From the NCBI GenBank assembly GCA_002067235.1, contig MVQP01000023.1:1-33495 (forward strand): a stretch of 33,495 nucleotides of DNA, read 5' to 3'. Origin of the DNA: Syntrophorhabdus sp. PtaB.Bin047. GTDB taxonomy: Bacteria; Desulfobacterota; Syntrophorhabdia; Syntrophorhabdales; Syntrophorhabdaceae. The notes beneath the pieces are model-generated. The model ran no database searches. It saw only the letters and a program-made list of their open reading frames with translations, and was not told where the DNA came from. A program made the translations under genes and the position numbers. Shown here piece after piece: positions 25,370 to 33,425 of this stretch (within the stretch, counting starts at the first letter, position 1; every line of letters starts with the position of its first letter).

Positions 25370-26919
25370 ACTCACAATTCCTGCCCATCCCCGAGATAAC
25401 AACCACGATGGCGGTAACTTCGTCCATCGGCATCGCGGTCCTTCTCGGCATCTCCATCCTCCTTGGCCTCCTCGGGAAAAAACAATGGAAATCCTTCGAT
25501 GAGTACCTCGTCGGCAAACGGGACATGGGTCCCGTGGTCACCGGCTGTGCGCTTTCAGCCTCATATCTTTCCGGCTGGGCCTTCTGCGGCAGCACGGGCA
25601 TCGTCTATTCCGTCGGTTTCTCCGGCATGTGGTTCGCCGGCATGTGGAGCCTCATCGGGGTCATCCCCTGCATCTGGGTGGCCTCCGCGAAGACGCGGGA
25701 GTTCGCCGTGAAACTTGGCGCGGCGACTGTTCCGGAGCTCATGGGACGACGCTATGAATCCAGGGGCCTGCAAACAGTGGTCAGCATCAGCATGCTTTTC
25801 TTCCTCTTCATCTACTCCGTGGGGCAGCTCAAGGCCGCGGGCGGCGTCTGGTACGCCGTGACCGGTTTTCCTCCCGCACTGTGCCTCTTCCTCGGTGTTT
25901 TCATCGCCTGGATCTACATGGTGCTCGGCGGCTACGTGGGTACGAACTGGTCCATGGCCTTTCAGGGCGGGTTCCTCGGTGTCGTCGGCATGCTGGTGGG
26001 CATCATTGCCCTCGTGAAGTCCGGCGGCTTCTCCGAAATATCGAACCAGCTCCTCGCCCAGGATCCCAGGCTTCTCCTTCTCGTGCGGCCCGACCTTCCC
26101 GCGACGGGACCGACGGAGTTCTTCTCGAGCTGGGTTGGGCTCCTTTCCATTCCCCTCATCTTCTTCACCATGGCCATCGGTTTCCCCCATAACCTGGGAA
26201 GGTTCCTGGGGATGAAGAAGATGAACAAGAAGGAGTTCTGGACCCTTGTCCTCATCGTCTGGGCGATAACGGGCATACCGGTCATGCTCGCCGCATCGAC
26301 GAACGGGCTCATCACGAGGATGCTCTTCGGCCCCGAACTCTTCAAGATAGAACCCTGGAAGGCCGACCTGGCGGCTCCCCTCCTCACATACGCCATAGGC
26401 GGCATCCCTCTCCAGACGCTCTATGTCATGGGTCTTTTCGCGGCGACGCTCTCCACCCTTGCCGGCATGGTCATGATCATGAGCGCCAACGTCACGAGGG
26501 ACATCATCACCCTCTGGCGGCCTGAGGTCAAGGACAAAACACTTATCAGGCTGTCCTATTTCCTCATCGCCCTCTTCCTCTTCCTGCCCTTCTACTGGAC
26601 CTGGAAAAGGCCGCCCGAACTCCTTTCGGTCTTCATGGGGCTCGCCGCAATGGGCCTCGGTGCCATTTTCTTCTTCGTGACGGCCATGTCTTACTACTGG
26701 AAGGGCGCATCGAAGTGGGGCGCAATGGTCACGGTGATCTACGGGACCGTCGCCAGCCTCGTCGGCGGCTATCTCGTCTTCCAGAAGAAGGTAATCGGCA
26801 TGGGCACCATGGAATGGATACTCCTGATAGGCTGCTTCGTTCTCTACGTCGGAGTGAGCCTTGTAACGAAGAAACCCTCGAAGGAACTGCTGGACCAGCT
26901 GTTCATGAAAGGAAAATGA
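25366..26919 (+). CDS. Sodium:solute symporter (SSS/SLC5 family)
   Basis: The 517-residue inner-membrane carrier has about 13 helices and the SSS features SFDEYLVGKRDMGPVVTGCALSASYLSGWAFCG, then MGRRYESRGLQ and VYSVGQLKAAG-like stretches, and AATLSTLAGMVMIMSANVTRDI (the second sodium site region). It resembles the monocarboxylate and pantothenate branch (ActP/PanF-like), but the substrate is not readable. The start is the ATG at 25366 inside the stop codon of the small protein. A 13-bp hairpin follows the stop. Confidence 0.92.
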   Translation: MNSQFLPIPEITTTMAVTSSIGIAVLLGISILLGLLGKKQWKSFDEYLVGKRDMGPVVTGCALSASYLSGWAFCGSTGIVYSVGFSGMWFAGMWSLIGVIPCIWVASAKTREFAVKLGAATVPELMGRRYESRGLQTVVSISMLFFLFIYSVGQLKAAGGVWYAVTGFPPALCLFLGVFIAWIYMVLGGYVGTNWSMAFQGGFLGVVGMLVGIIALVKSGGFSEISNQLLAQDPRLLLLVRPDLPATGPTEFFSSWVGLLSIPLIFFTMAIGFPHNLGRFLGMKKMNKKEFWTLVLIVWAITGIPVMLAASTNGLITRMLFGPELFKIEPWKADLAAPLLTYAIGGIPLQTLYVMGLFAATLSTLAGMVMIMSANVTRDIITLWRPEVKDKTLIRLSYFLIALFLFLPFYWTWKRPPELLSVFMGLAAMGLGAIFFFVTAMSYYWKGASKWGAMVTVIYGTVASLVGGYLVFQKKVIGMGTMEWILLIGCFVLYVGVSLVTKKPSKELLDQLFMKGK

Positions 26920-26934
26920 CCCGGAAGGGATTAA

Positions 26935-26964
26935 GAGAGGCCGGAGGAAACCCTCCGGCCTCTC
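26935..26964. terminator. 13-bp GC hairpin between symporter and core-MetE
   Basis: GAGAGGCCGGAGG (26935-26947), loop AAAC and CCTCCGGCCTCTC (26952-26964) form a perfect stem. There is no T-run on either strand. It serves two convergent genes, so it is probably a bidirectional terminator or RNA-stabilising end. Confidence 0.7.
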
Positions 26965-26982
26965 CGGTCATTAGCTCGTTGC

Positions 26983-27015
26983 CCCATTACCTATCACCCA
27001 TGACCCATAACCCGC
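26983..27015. repeat. Single-arm CCCATTA/CCCATGA word array
   Basis: Words CCCATTACC, TATCACC, CATGACC, CATAACC lie directly before the stop codon of the convergent core-MetE gene. They match the words of the arrays at 14566-14590, 29647-29694 and 30037-30062. Confidence 0.8.
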
Positions 27016-27020
27016 CTCTT

Positions 27021-28010
27021 TCACTCCCCGTACGCGATCTGTCTCAAGAGCTCCATGGCCCGGCGTGCCTCTTCCACGGTAAGACTGCCGAGGCCGCAGC
27101 TGGTGGTGAAGAGGATGCTGTCCATGTCGGGGGCGGTGACGGATGCGATCTTTTCCACGAAGGACGCAGCACGGTCCCGCACCGTGTCGGGTGTTTCTTT
27201 CGTGATCTCCGGTGACGAAGGGACAACACCCGGCGCAATCCAGCCTCCCCTGTCCAGAAACTCCTTGAGGTCCTCGTTGAAGTAGAAGACCGTGTCAAGA
27301 TAGGAGAAGGCGTCGTAGTTCACGATGTCGATGTCCGACTGGAAGGGGACGGACCAGTCCGTGTTGCCGCACACGTGGATGCCGCGGCGGGCGGGCAGGT
27401 CTTCGACAACCTCGTTCAGGGAGGCGATGACCTCCTCCCGGGGGATGGATATGTAGGCAGACCCGAAGGAGACCATGTAGGGTTCGTCAAAGAAGATGAT
27501 GATATCCACGCCGGGGTATGCTGTCTGGATGGTCTTTATCATCCACTTCGCCTTCATGTGGAGGGCCTTCTTGATGATATCGTAGAAGGCGAAATTGTAG
27601 ATGACCGGTTTGTCCTTCTCGTCCTTGAGGCCGAGACCCATGCTGAACGGTCCCGTCACCTGGCACTTGATGAACTGAAGGCCGTCCTCTATCTCGCGAA
27701 GCCGCTCGAGGAAGCGGTAGAAACCCGGTGCATATCTTTCCGATACGGCGAAGGCTCCGATGTTGTCGCTGGCGACGTTCTCGTAGAACTCCTCGATCCC
27801 GTCGGTCCCCTCGGTGTTCATGAAGATGGTGTTCTTCTCCTCGTCGCTCACGATGCAGGGCACACCCTCCAGGAAGGTGGTGTACATATTCTCCAGCAGG
27901 GAGCGCTTCGGCAACTGCGGCCAGAAGGGTATCCCCTTGCAGGTGGAAAAAATGAGATCGATCGCTTCATCGACACTCGTGAAAGGAAAACTGCCGATAC
28001 CGGTTATCAT
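27021..28010 (-). CDS. Core-MetE-like cobalamin-independent methionine synthase (short form)
   Basis: This 329-residue protein matches only the C-terminal catalytic half of MetE (full-length MetE is about 750 residues). Zinc ligands are readable: His212-x-Cys214 in GIHVCGNTDW and Cys305 in TTSCGLGSL. The N-terminus GIGSFPFTSVDEAI and FFDEPYMV are also family-like. Short MetE proteins in archaea and anaerobes (core-MetE) take the methyl group from a methylcobalamin-bearing corrinoid protein instead of methyltetrahydrofolate polyglutamate. The ATG at 28010 has GAGGAG close upstream. The donor corrinoid protein is unknown; no adjacent partner is visible. Confidence 0.82.
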   Translation of the reverse strand: MITGIGSFPFTSVDEAIDLIFSTCKGIPFWPQLPKRSLLENMYTTFLEGVPCIVSDEEKNTIFMNTEGTDGIEEFYENVASDNIGAFAVSERYAPGFYRFLERLREIEDGLQFIKCQVTGPFSMGLGLKDEKDKPVIYNFAFYDIIKKALHMKAKWMIKTIQTAYPGVDIIIFFDEPYMVSFGSAYISIPREEVIASLNEVVEDLPARRGIHVCGNTDWSVPFQSDIDIVNYDAFSYLDTVFYFNEDLKEFLDRGGWIAPGVVPSSPEITKETPDTVRDRAASFVEKIASVTAPDMDSILFTTSCGLGSLTVEEARRAMELLRQIAYGE

Positions 28011-28112
28011 TAGCTCCTCGTAAATGGATTTTGTGCTGCTATCTAGGGAAATTTCTATCACACGTCATCGGATGAAGTAAAGAGAAGAGGGGGAAGGGGG
28101 GAGAAGGGGGCA

Positions 28113-28253
28113 GATAGGACTTATAGGACGGATAGGGCCTATAGGACGTATTGGACCTACAGGACACATAAGACCTATAAGACCTATTGGTCCTATCGTG
28201 TCCTGTAGGTCGGATATGTCTTATAGGTCCTATTGATTCCTATAGGTCCTATC
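28113..28253. repeat. 141-bp palindrome of TAGGACC/GGTCCTA words
   Basis: The left arm, from 28113, and the right arm, ending 28253, are about 56 nt each, with most positions complementary and one indel. They consist of GATAGGAC, TATAGGAC, GGACCTACAGGACAC-type words; the centre has further GACCTA/TAGGTC pairs. It lies in the divergent spacer between core-MetE and the nucleoside transporter. It is preceded by a G/A-rich tract (28081-28111). Confidence 0.92.
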
Positions 28254-28344
28254 AAAACCCCTCATCCCCTCACCTCTCTTCTTGTCAATCCCCGTCATAC
28301 CTGCTATCTTATCGGCATACCATCAGAATACAGGGGATGCTCAG

Positions 28345-29643
28345 GTGACGATATACAATGGGGTTTCCGCAGCGGGTGTGCTTTGTTTTCTCGGGTTCCT
28401 GTGGCTTCTTTCGAGGCACAGGCGGCGGGTGAGCCTTCGGGTGGTCATCTGGGGGATGGCGCTCCAGATCATCTTTGCGCTTTTCGTCTTCCTCGTCCCT
28501 TTTGGCTCAAAGCTCTTTCTCATCCTCAACGATATAACCATGGAGGTCATTGAAAACGCCTTCGAGGGGATCAGGTTCCTCTTCGGCCCCCTGGCGCTGT
28601 CTCCCGGCAAGGCCGGGTCGCCGGGGTTCATCCTCGCCTTCCAGGCCCTGCCTTCCATCATATTCTTCGCGGCCCTCATGGAGCTCCTGTACTACGTGGG
28701 GATCATGGAACGCCTCATCGGGCTTTTCGCGAAGATCTTCGTGAAGGTGATGGGCATCAGCGGCGCCGAGTCGCTCTGTGCCTCGGCCCAGATATTCCTT
28801 GGCATCGAATCCAACCTGACGGTGCGGCCTTACCTCAAGGAGATGACGCCGTCGGAACTCATGGTGGTCCTTACGACGGGCATGGCCACCATCGCGTCGA
28901 GCGTGCTGGGCTTCTATGTCATTATCCTTTCCGGCGTCCTGCCGAAGGTGGCGGGACACCTCATCTCCGCCTCGATACTGCTCGCTCCGGCCGCGATACT
29001 TGCGTCGAAGGTCCTTTTTCCCGAAACGGGCTCCCCAAGAACGCTCGGGAAGGTCGTCCCCGTCGAGTACCAGAGGGCCGCCAACCCCATAGAGGCCGTC
29101 ATCGACGGCGCCATGACGGGCGTGAAGATGCTCGTCGGCATCGGAGCGCTCCTCATCGCCTTCATCGGCCTCGTCGCGCTCTTCGACAGCGGCCTCAACT
29201 ATCTTGGAAAACTCATCGGCTCCGCTGCCGGCACGACCGTCGACCTCTCCCTCAACCACCTCCTCGGCTACGTCTTCTATCCCTTCACCGTGGCCATGGG
29301 GGTCCCCCTCGACGACGCGCCGCAGATGGCCCGCATCATCGGCGAGCGCATCATCATGACAGAGGTGAAATCTTACCAGGACCTCAGCGCCCTCGTGCAG
29401 GCGGGGAAGATAGTCCACGAAAGGAGCGTCTTCATCGCCACCTATGCCCTGTGCGGCTTCGCCCACATCCCGTCACTCGCGATCTTCGTCGGCGGAACGT
29501 CAAGCCTCGTCCCGGAGCGCACCAAAGACATAGCCATCCTCGGCCTCTGGGCCCTCCTCGCGGCCAACGTGGCCTGCTTCATAACGGGCGCCGTGGCAGG
29601 CATCTTCTACACCGGCACCGGCGGAATGTTGTTTAAACCATGA
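28345..29643 (+). CDS. Concentrative nucleoside transporter (CNT/NupC family)
   Basis: This cation-coupled nucleoside importer is 432 residues from GTG 28345. It has the family's ALPSIIFFAALMELLYYVGIM, SGAESLCASAQIFLGIESNLTVRPYL, MATIASSVLGFYV and AATYALCGFAHIPSLAIFVGG-like stretches, with about eight membrane helices. The 28345 GTG is preferred because a GGGG run precedes it; an in-frame TTG at 28282 gives a longer, less likely form. It could import nucleosides for salvage. The next gene is convergent across array-rich DNA. Confidence 0.92.
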   Translation: MTIYNGVSAAGVLCFLGFLWLLSRHRRRVSLRVVIWGMALQIIFALFVFLVPFGSKLFLILNDITMEVIENAFEGIRFLFGPLALSPGKAGSPGFILAFQALPSIIFFAALMELLYYVGIMERLIGLFAKIFVKVMGISGAESLCASAQIFLGIESNLTVRPYLKEMTPSELMVVLTTGMATIASSVLGFYVIILSGVLPKVAGHLISASILLAPAAILASKVLFPETGSPRTLGKVVPVEYQRAANPIEAVIDGAMTGVKMLVGIGALLIAFIGLVALFDSGLNYLGKLIGSAAGTTVDLSLNHLLGYVFYPFTVAMGVPLDDAPQMARIIGERIIMTEVKSYQDLSALVQAGKIVHERSVFIATYALCGFAHIPSLAIFVGGTSSLVPERTKDIAILGLWALLAANVACFITGAVAGIFYTGTGGMLFKP

Positions 29644-29646
29644 AGG

Positions 29647-29694
29647 CGGGTTATGGGTCATAGGAAAACCTTCTTTTCCCATAACCCATGACCC
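29647..29694. repeat. Compact stem-loop of GGGTTAT/GGGTCAT words
   Basis: Left 29648-29668 and right about 29674-29694 pair at most positions (words GGGTTAT, GGGTCAT, ATGACCC, ATAACCC) with a short loop. It starts 4 nt after the transporter stop and could act as its 3' end. Confidence 0.8.
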
Positions 29695-29760
29695 ACATCT
29701 GTCCAAAACAGATCTACGGCAACGAACATGCTGACTCTCAGGAGCAATCCAGGGAGACAA

Positions 29761-29935
29761 AATGACCAATAATCAAATTCCAATGACCAATGAAAAAGAT
29801 AATGACCAATTCACCAATAACCAATTGAACCAAGGGAAGGGTCCAACGGAGTTCCTGTATCGCTTTCTTTTTGGTTATTGGTTATTTTCTGTTTCTCTGG
29901 TCATTGGAATTTGGTCAATTGGTCATTATCCTCTT
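29761..29935. repeat. AT-rich inverted array of AATGACCAAT/ATTGGTCATT words
   Basis: The left arm (about 29761-29824) and right arm (about 29870-29930) are imperfect reverse complements of about 60 nt, made of AATGACCAAT, AATCAAATTCC and CCAATAACC words. The block is strikingly AT-rich in a GC-rich region. An open frame through it is an artefact of the repeat. Confidence 0.85.
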
Positions 29936-30036
29936 CAGAAGAGATCGACCTCGTCCGATATGGAGGATCTACCTGTGCCAACTCATTGTTTTATAAAGAG
30001 CGGATTCCGGGAAGTGGATTATCCTGGACAGCAGTG

Positions 30037-30062
30037 ACCCATGACCCATAACCCATGACCCG
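30037..30062. repeat. Tandem ACCCATG/ACCCATA words
   Basis: Four or so 7-nt words ACCCATG, ACCCATA, ACCCATG, ACCCGTT lie between the AT-rich array and the convergent MFS gene. They match the right arm of the stem-loop at 29647-29694, about 350 bp away. Confidence 0.7.
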
Positions 30063-30089
30063 TTGTTCTCTTTTACCTGTCTTCATCTC

Positions 30090-31340
30090 TTATCCTTCTT
30101 TTTTCACAAATCCCATCAGCAGCGCCGATGTTGCGGCGAGGCCTATGGCGACGATGAAGGGGATGGAGAAGGAGCCCGTCACGTCGCGGACGTAGCCGCC
30201 GAACCAGTGGGCGCCGATCGCTCCGAAAGCGTAAAAGGGTGTGAAGGCGCCGATCACGGTGCCGATTATCTCTTTCCTGAAATAGTCGCCGCCGCAGGCG
30301 CCATAGAGAGGAAAGGTGGCACCGTAGAATATACCAAAAACAAATATGCTCGTATAGAGCATCGCGGCATTGGAGCCGGAGAGGACTATCCAGACGATGA
30401 TCGCCGCGATAAGAGCGTTCGAGGTGAATATCGTCCTCTTCCGGCCGAAACGGTCAGAGATCGCCGGTATGGTGAGGACTCCCACCACCTGGCCGAACCC
30501 GTGCATCGTCGCGAGAAGCGATGCCCGATCGTAGGCGAAGCCCAGCTGGTACCGCGCGTAGTCGACCATGAAGGTGGTTATCATGTACAGCGTGGCGCCT
30601 ATGGCAAAATAGGAGGCGGCGATCATCCAGAAGCGCCTCGCGGAGAGGATCTCTCCGTAACATGAGCGCTGCTTCCCGGCGGGCGCCGCCGGCGCGGCCG
30701 GCGCGGGTTCGTCAGACCGCGTCCCCCAGGGAAGCAGACCCGCGTCCTCGGGCTTGCTCCTCAGAAGGATAACATTGATAACGATCATGACGAGGGCGGC
30801 GACACCGAGGATATACCAGCAATACCTCCAGCTCCAGTGGTCAACTATCACCGGGTACAGCCGTCCCATGGTGGCGAAACCAAGCCCGAACCCGGCCGAC
30901 AGTATCCCGAGCGCCATACCCCTCTTGTGGAGGGCAAACCATCTCTGCACGAGGGTGATGATGGGCGTCCACATGGCAGCGGCCCCGATACCGACAAAGC
31001 AGAAGGTAAAGGCTGCCTGCCAGAAACCGTTCGACAGGCCCATCAGGAACGTTCCCACTCCCAGGACCACGCCGAAGACGGGTATCACCACACGGGCTCC
31101 GAGGCGGTCCGTGAAATACCCCACGAAGGGCGAGAAGCATATGTAGGCATAGAAGTAGGCGTTGAAGATCTCTCCGCCTTCCTTCCTCGTGATGCCCATG
31201 GTCCGTATCATCTCCGGCAGGATGACGCCGTACCCCAGGCGAATGCCGTAATTGATGAAGAGGTTCACGAAACACACCGCGAGAATGATCCACGCCCAGT
31301 GCAAACCCTGCGACCTCGAAGCTCCTGCCCCGTCCATCAT
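30090..31340 (-). CDS. MFS transporter of the oxalate/formate antiporter (OFA) type
   Basis: The 416-residue carrier has 12 membrane helices. Features of the OFA/monocarboxylate branch are YGIRLGYGVILPEMI, the motif A-like GYFTDRLGARVV, RWFALHKRGMALGILSAGFGLG and RSKPEDAGLLPWG after helix 6. Helix 7 begins a second half with the motif SDRFGRKRT. A dicarboxylate, monocarboxylate or drug substrate is possible; the anaerobic context favours an organic acid. The ATG at 31340 has GGGGG 4 nt upstream; a longer frame reaches into the word array and would start with unlikely, cysteine-rich residues. Confidence 0.9.
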   Translation of the reverse strand: MMDGAGASRSQGLHWAWIILAVCFVNLFINYGIRLGYGVILPEMIRTMGITRKEGGEIFNAYFYAYICFSPFVGYFTDRLGARVVIPVFGVVLGVGTFLMGLSNGFWQAAFTFCFVGIGAAAMWTPIITLVQRWFALHKRGMALGILSAGFGLGFATMGRLYPVIVDHWSWRYCWYILGVAALVMIVINVILLRSKPEDAGLLPWGTRSDEPAPAAPAAPAGKQRSCYGEILSARRFWMIAASYFAIGATLYMITTFMVDYARYQLGFAYDRASLLATMHGFGQVVGVLTIPAISDRFGRKRTIFTSNALIAAIIVWIVLSGSNAAMLYTSIFVFGIFYGATFPLYGACGGDYFRKEIIGTVIGAFTPFYAFGAIGAHWFGGYVRDVTGSFSIPFIVAIGLAATSALLMGFVKKEG

Positions 31341-31349
31341 AATTCCCCC

Positions 31350-31745
31350 TGGTGGCACACACGGGCATACGGGTCCGTGCGCTCCGCGCACGAACGGGCA
31401 GACGGGGAAAAACCGCACTACGTCAGCGTTCCTGCCGCGTATACCTTTGTGTTCCTATCTGATCTTCGTCCCCTGCCGATGCCGTCCTGTATTCGGCCGG
31501 GATAGAGCCGATATGACTTTGTCTCATCTTTTTCGACATTCTAGGATAGGAGATCAAAGATTGCAAGAAGAGAAAGGCCACGGGCCTGCGCACTTTGCGC
31601 AGAAACGTGCAAGACAGGTTCCCTGGCTTTCCCGGGGCACCAACAGGGTCTTTACCCGTGTGCCCCTGTGCCCGTTTTTCGCGAAGCGAAAGACCCGTGG
31701 GCTTCTTCACCCGTTTGCCCGAAGAACAGACCCGTTTGCGTCTTT
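31350..31745. repeat. Word-and-hairpin array in the divergent MFS/PC4 spacer
   Basis: Words CACACGGG, CATACGGG, ACCCGTTTG and CCCGTGTG alternate with small hairpins: GTGCGC-TCC-GCGCAC (31377-31391), CTGCGCA-CTT-TGCGCAG (31586-31602) and TTTCGC-GAA-GCGAAA (31677-31691). This is the nrdJ-flank class. The stretch between about 31410 and 31580 is ordinary sequence with no gene. Confidence 0.8.
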
Positions 31746-31797
31746 TCCTTTCACCTGTGAACGTGCTATAGTGAGTAAAAGTTGAATGGAGGGCGCC

Positions 31798-32016
31798 ATG
31801 ATAATCGGCGAGATACAGAAGACGGGTACCGACAGGATCATCGTTACCGTGAAGGAGTTCAAGGGAAAGACGTACATCGATGTGAGGAACTTCTTCGAGA
31901 ACGACGAGGGAGAGATGGTACCCACAAAGAAAGGGGTGTCCCTGACGCCTGAGAACCTCGACGAGCTCATACGGCTTCTGGGCGAGGCGAAGAAACAGCT
32001 TCCGACAGAGAAGTGA
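31798..32016 (+). CDS. PC4/p15-domain DNA-binding protein
   Basis: This 72-residue protein has the PC4 beta-sheet pattern: IIVTVKEFKGKTYIDVRNFFENDEGEMVPTKKGVSLTPENLDELIRLL, ending in a helix. PC4 proteins are small homodimers that bind single-stranded or melted DNA; bacterial members (YdbC-like) are less studied. The ATG at 31798 has GGAGGG 4 nt upstream. The spacer before it is a word array. It lies just before rarA on the same strand, 73 nt away, so both could act on unusual DNA structures, but this is only positional. Confidence 0.87.
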   Translation: MIIGEIQKTGTDRIIVTVKEFKGKTYIDVRNFFENDEGEMVPTKKGVSLTPENLDELIRLLGEAKKQLPTEK

Positions 32017-32089
32017 TCCCCCGGAGGCATACTTTCACCGCAACCATACCCGGACCCTTTTCGGGGCCCCGGGACAAGAGGACAGGTTA

Positions 32090-33397
32090 GTGGAGCTTTT
32101 TACGGACGACACGTATTCCACGGGAAGGTCCCGGAAACCTCTCGCGGACAGGGTGCGGCCGAGGTCGCTCGATGATGTCGTCGGCCAGGAACACCTCCTC
32201 GGGGAAGGAAAGCTCCTCAAGGTCCTCATCGAGAGGGGGGACGTGCCCTCTTTCATCTTCTGGGGTCCGAGCGGTGTCGGCAAAACCACCATCGGCTGGC
32301 TCATCGGCAGGATAATGAAGCTTCCCTATGTCTCTCTTTCCGCCGTCTCCATCGGCGTGAAGGAGGTCAAGGAGGTCATCCAGAAGGCCCGGAACCAGAG
32401 GATCATTCTCTTCGTCGACGAGTTCCACCGCTTCAACAAGCTCCAGCAGGATACGTTCCTTCCTCACGTGGAGAACGGCACCATCATCCTCATCGGCGCC
32501 ACAACGGAGAACCCTTCTTTCGAGATCATCTCACCGCTGCTGTCCCGCATGAGGGTCCTCACCCTGAAACCCCTCGTCACCGCCGACCTCGTCAGGATCC
32601 TGGAGAGGGCTTTGAGAGACGACGAGGAGCTCGGGAAGGCGGGCATCTCCATCGACACGCCGACGATAGAGGAGATCGCATACCTCGCCGACGGCGACGC
32701 CCGGCGCGCGCTGAACCTCCTGGAGGTATGCTGGAGGATGGTCAGGGAAGGTCCTTCGGGAAACCCCGTCATCGATCACGACATAGTGCAGGAGGCCTAC
32801 CAGAAAAAGACTGTCCGGTATGACAAGACAGGAGAGATGCATTACGACCTCATCAGCGCGCTCCACAAGAGCATGCGCGGCTCCGACGCCGACGCGTCGC
32901 TGTACTGGCTCGCCCGTATGATAGAAGGCGGCGAGGACCCCCTGTACATCATGCGCCGCCTCGTGCGCTTCGCCTCCGAGGACGTCGGCAATGCCGACCC
33001 TCACGCCCTTACGCTCACCATCAGTGCCACGGAGGCCTTCAAGTTCATCGGTCCCCCCGAGGGCTACCTGGCCCTCGCGCAGGCAGCGGTGTACCTTGCA
33101 CTGTGCGAGAAGAGCAACGCCGTCTACACCGCGTACGGTAAGGCGGAGCGGGACGCCCGGGACCTCCCGGAATACCCCGTTCCCATGCATATCCGCAACG
33201 CGCCGACGAAGCTCATGAACGAACTGGGCTACTCGGAGGGATACCTCTACCCCCACGACTATCCCGGAGCCATCGTCAAACAGACCTACCTCCCCGAGGA
33301 GCTCCTCGGCAAGCGCTACTACCGCCCCACCGACAGAGGCGAGGAACGCCGCCTCAAGGCGTTCATGGAAAAGGTGCGGCAGTACCACAAGAAGTAG
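32090..33397 (+). CDS. rarA: Replication-associated recombination protein A
   Basis: RarA (MgsA) is an AAA+ ATPase of the clamp-loader group that acts at stalled forks with SSB. The 435-residue protein has Walker [10 protein letters not shown] (59-67), Walker [11 protein letters not shown] with Asp110-Glu111 (most relatives have DEIHRF), sensor 1 [11 protein letters not shown], arginine-finger region LLSRMRVL, sensor 2 [11 protein letters not shown], and the C-terminal part [27 protein letters not shown]. The length is normal. The start is GTG 32090; a weaker ribosome site (GAGGACAGG) precedes it. The word-array arm after its stop runs towards the window edge. Confidence 0.95.
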   Translation: MELFTDDTYSTGRSRKPLADRVRPRSLDDVVGQEHLLGEGKLLKVLIERGDVPSFIFWGPSGVGKTTIGWLIGRIMKLPYVSLSAVSIGVKEVKEVIQKARNQRIILFVDEFHRFNKLQQDTFLPHVENGTIILIGATTENPSFEIISPLLSRMRVLTLKPLVTADLVRILERALRDDEELGKAGISIDTPTIEEIAYLADGDARRALNLLEVCWRMVREGPSGNPVIDHDIVQEAYQKKTVRYDKTGEMHYDLISALHKSMRGSDADASLYWLARMIEGGEDPLYIMRRLVRFASEDVGNADPHALTLTISATEAFKFIGPPEGYLALAQAAVYLALCEKSNAVYTAYGKAERDARDLPEYPVPMHIRNAPTKLMNELGYSEGYLYPHDYPGAIVKQTYLPEELLGKRYYRPTDRGEERRLKAFMEKVRQYHKK

Positions 33398-33400
33398 AGG

Positions 33401-33425
33401 CGGTTTCAAGTTCCAGGTTCCAGCA
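33401..33425. repeat. Left arm of a further GTTTCAA/GTTCCAG array (cut by the window edge)
   Basis: GGTTTCAAGTTCCAGGTTCCAG-type heptamers begin 4 nt after the rarA stop. No right arm is visible in the remaining 70 nt, so the partner may lie outside the window. Confidence 0.6.

Noticed and set aside
28113..28253. CRISPR array
   Set aside because: Words are too short, directly adjacent and inverted; there are no unique spacers of constant length and no cas genes. The same applies to the other arrays.
29762..30037. Open frame of 91 codons starting MTNNQIPMTNEKDN
   Set aside because: Its first two thirds are the translation of the AATGACCAAT word array; there is no ribosome site or family-like sequence.
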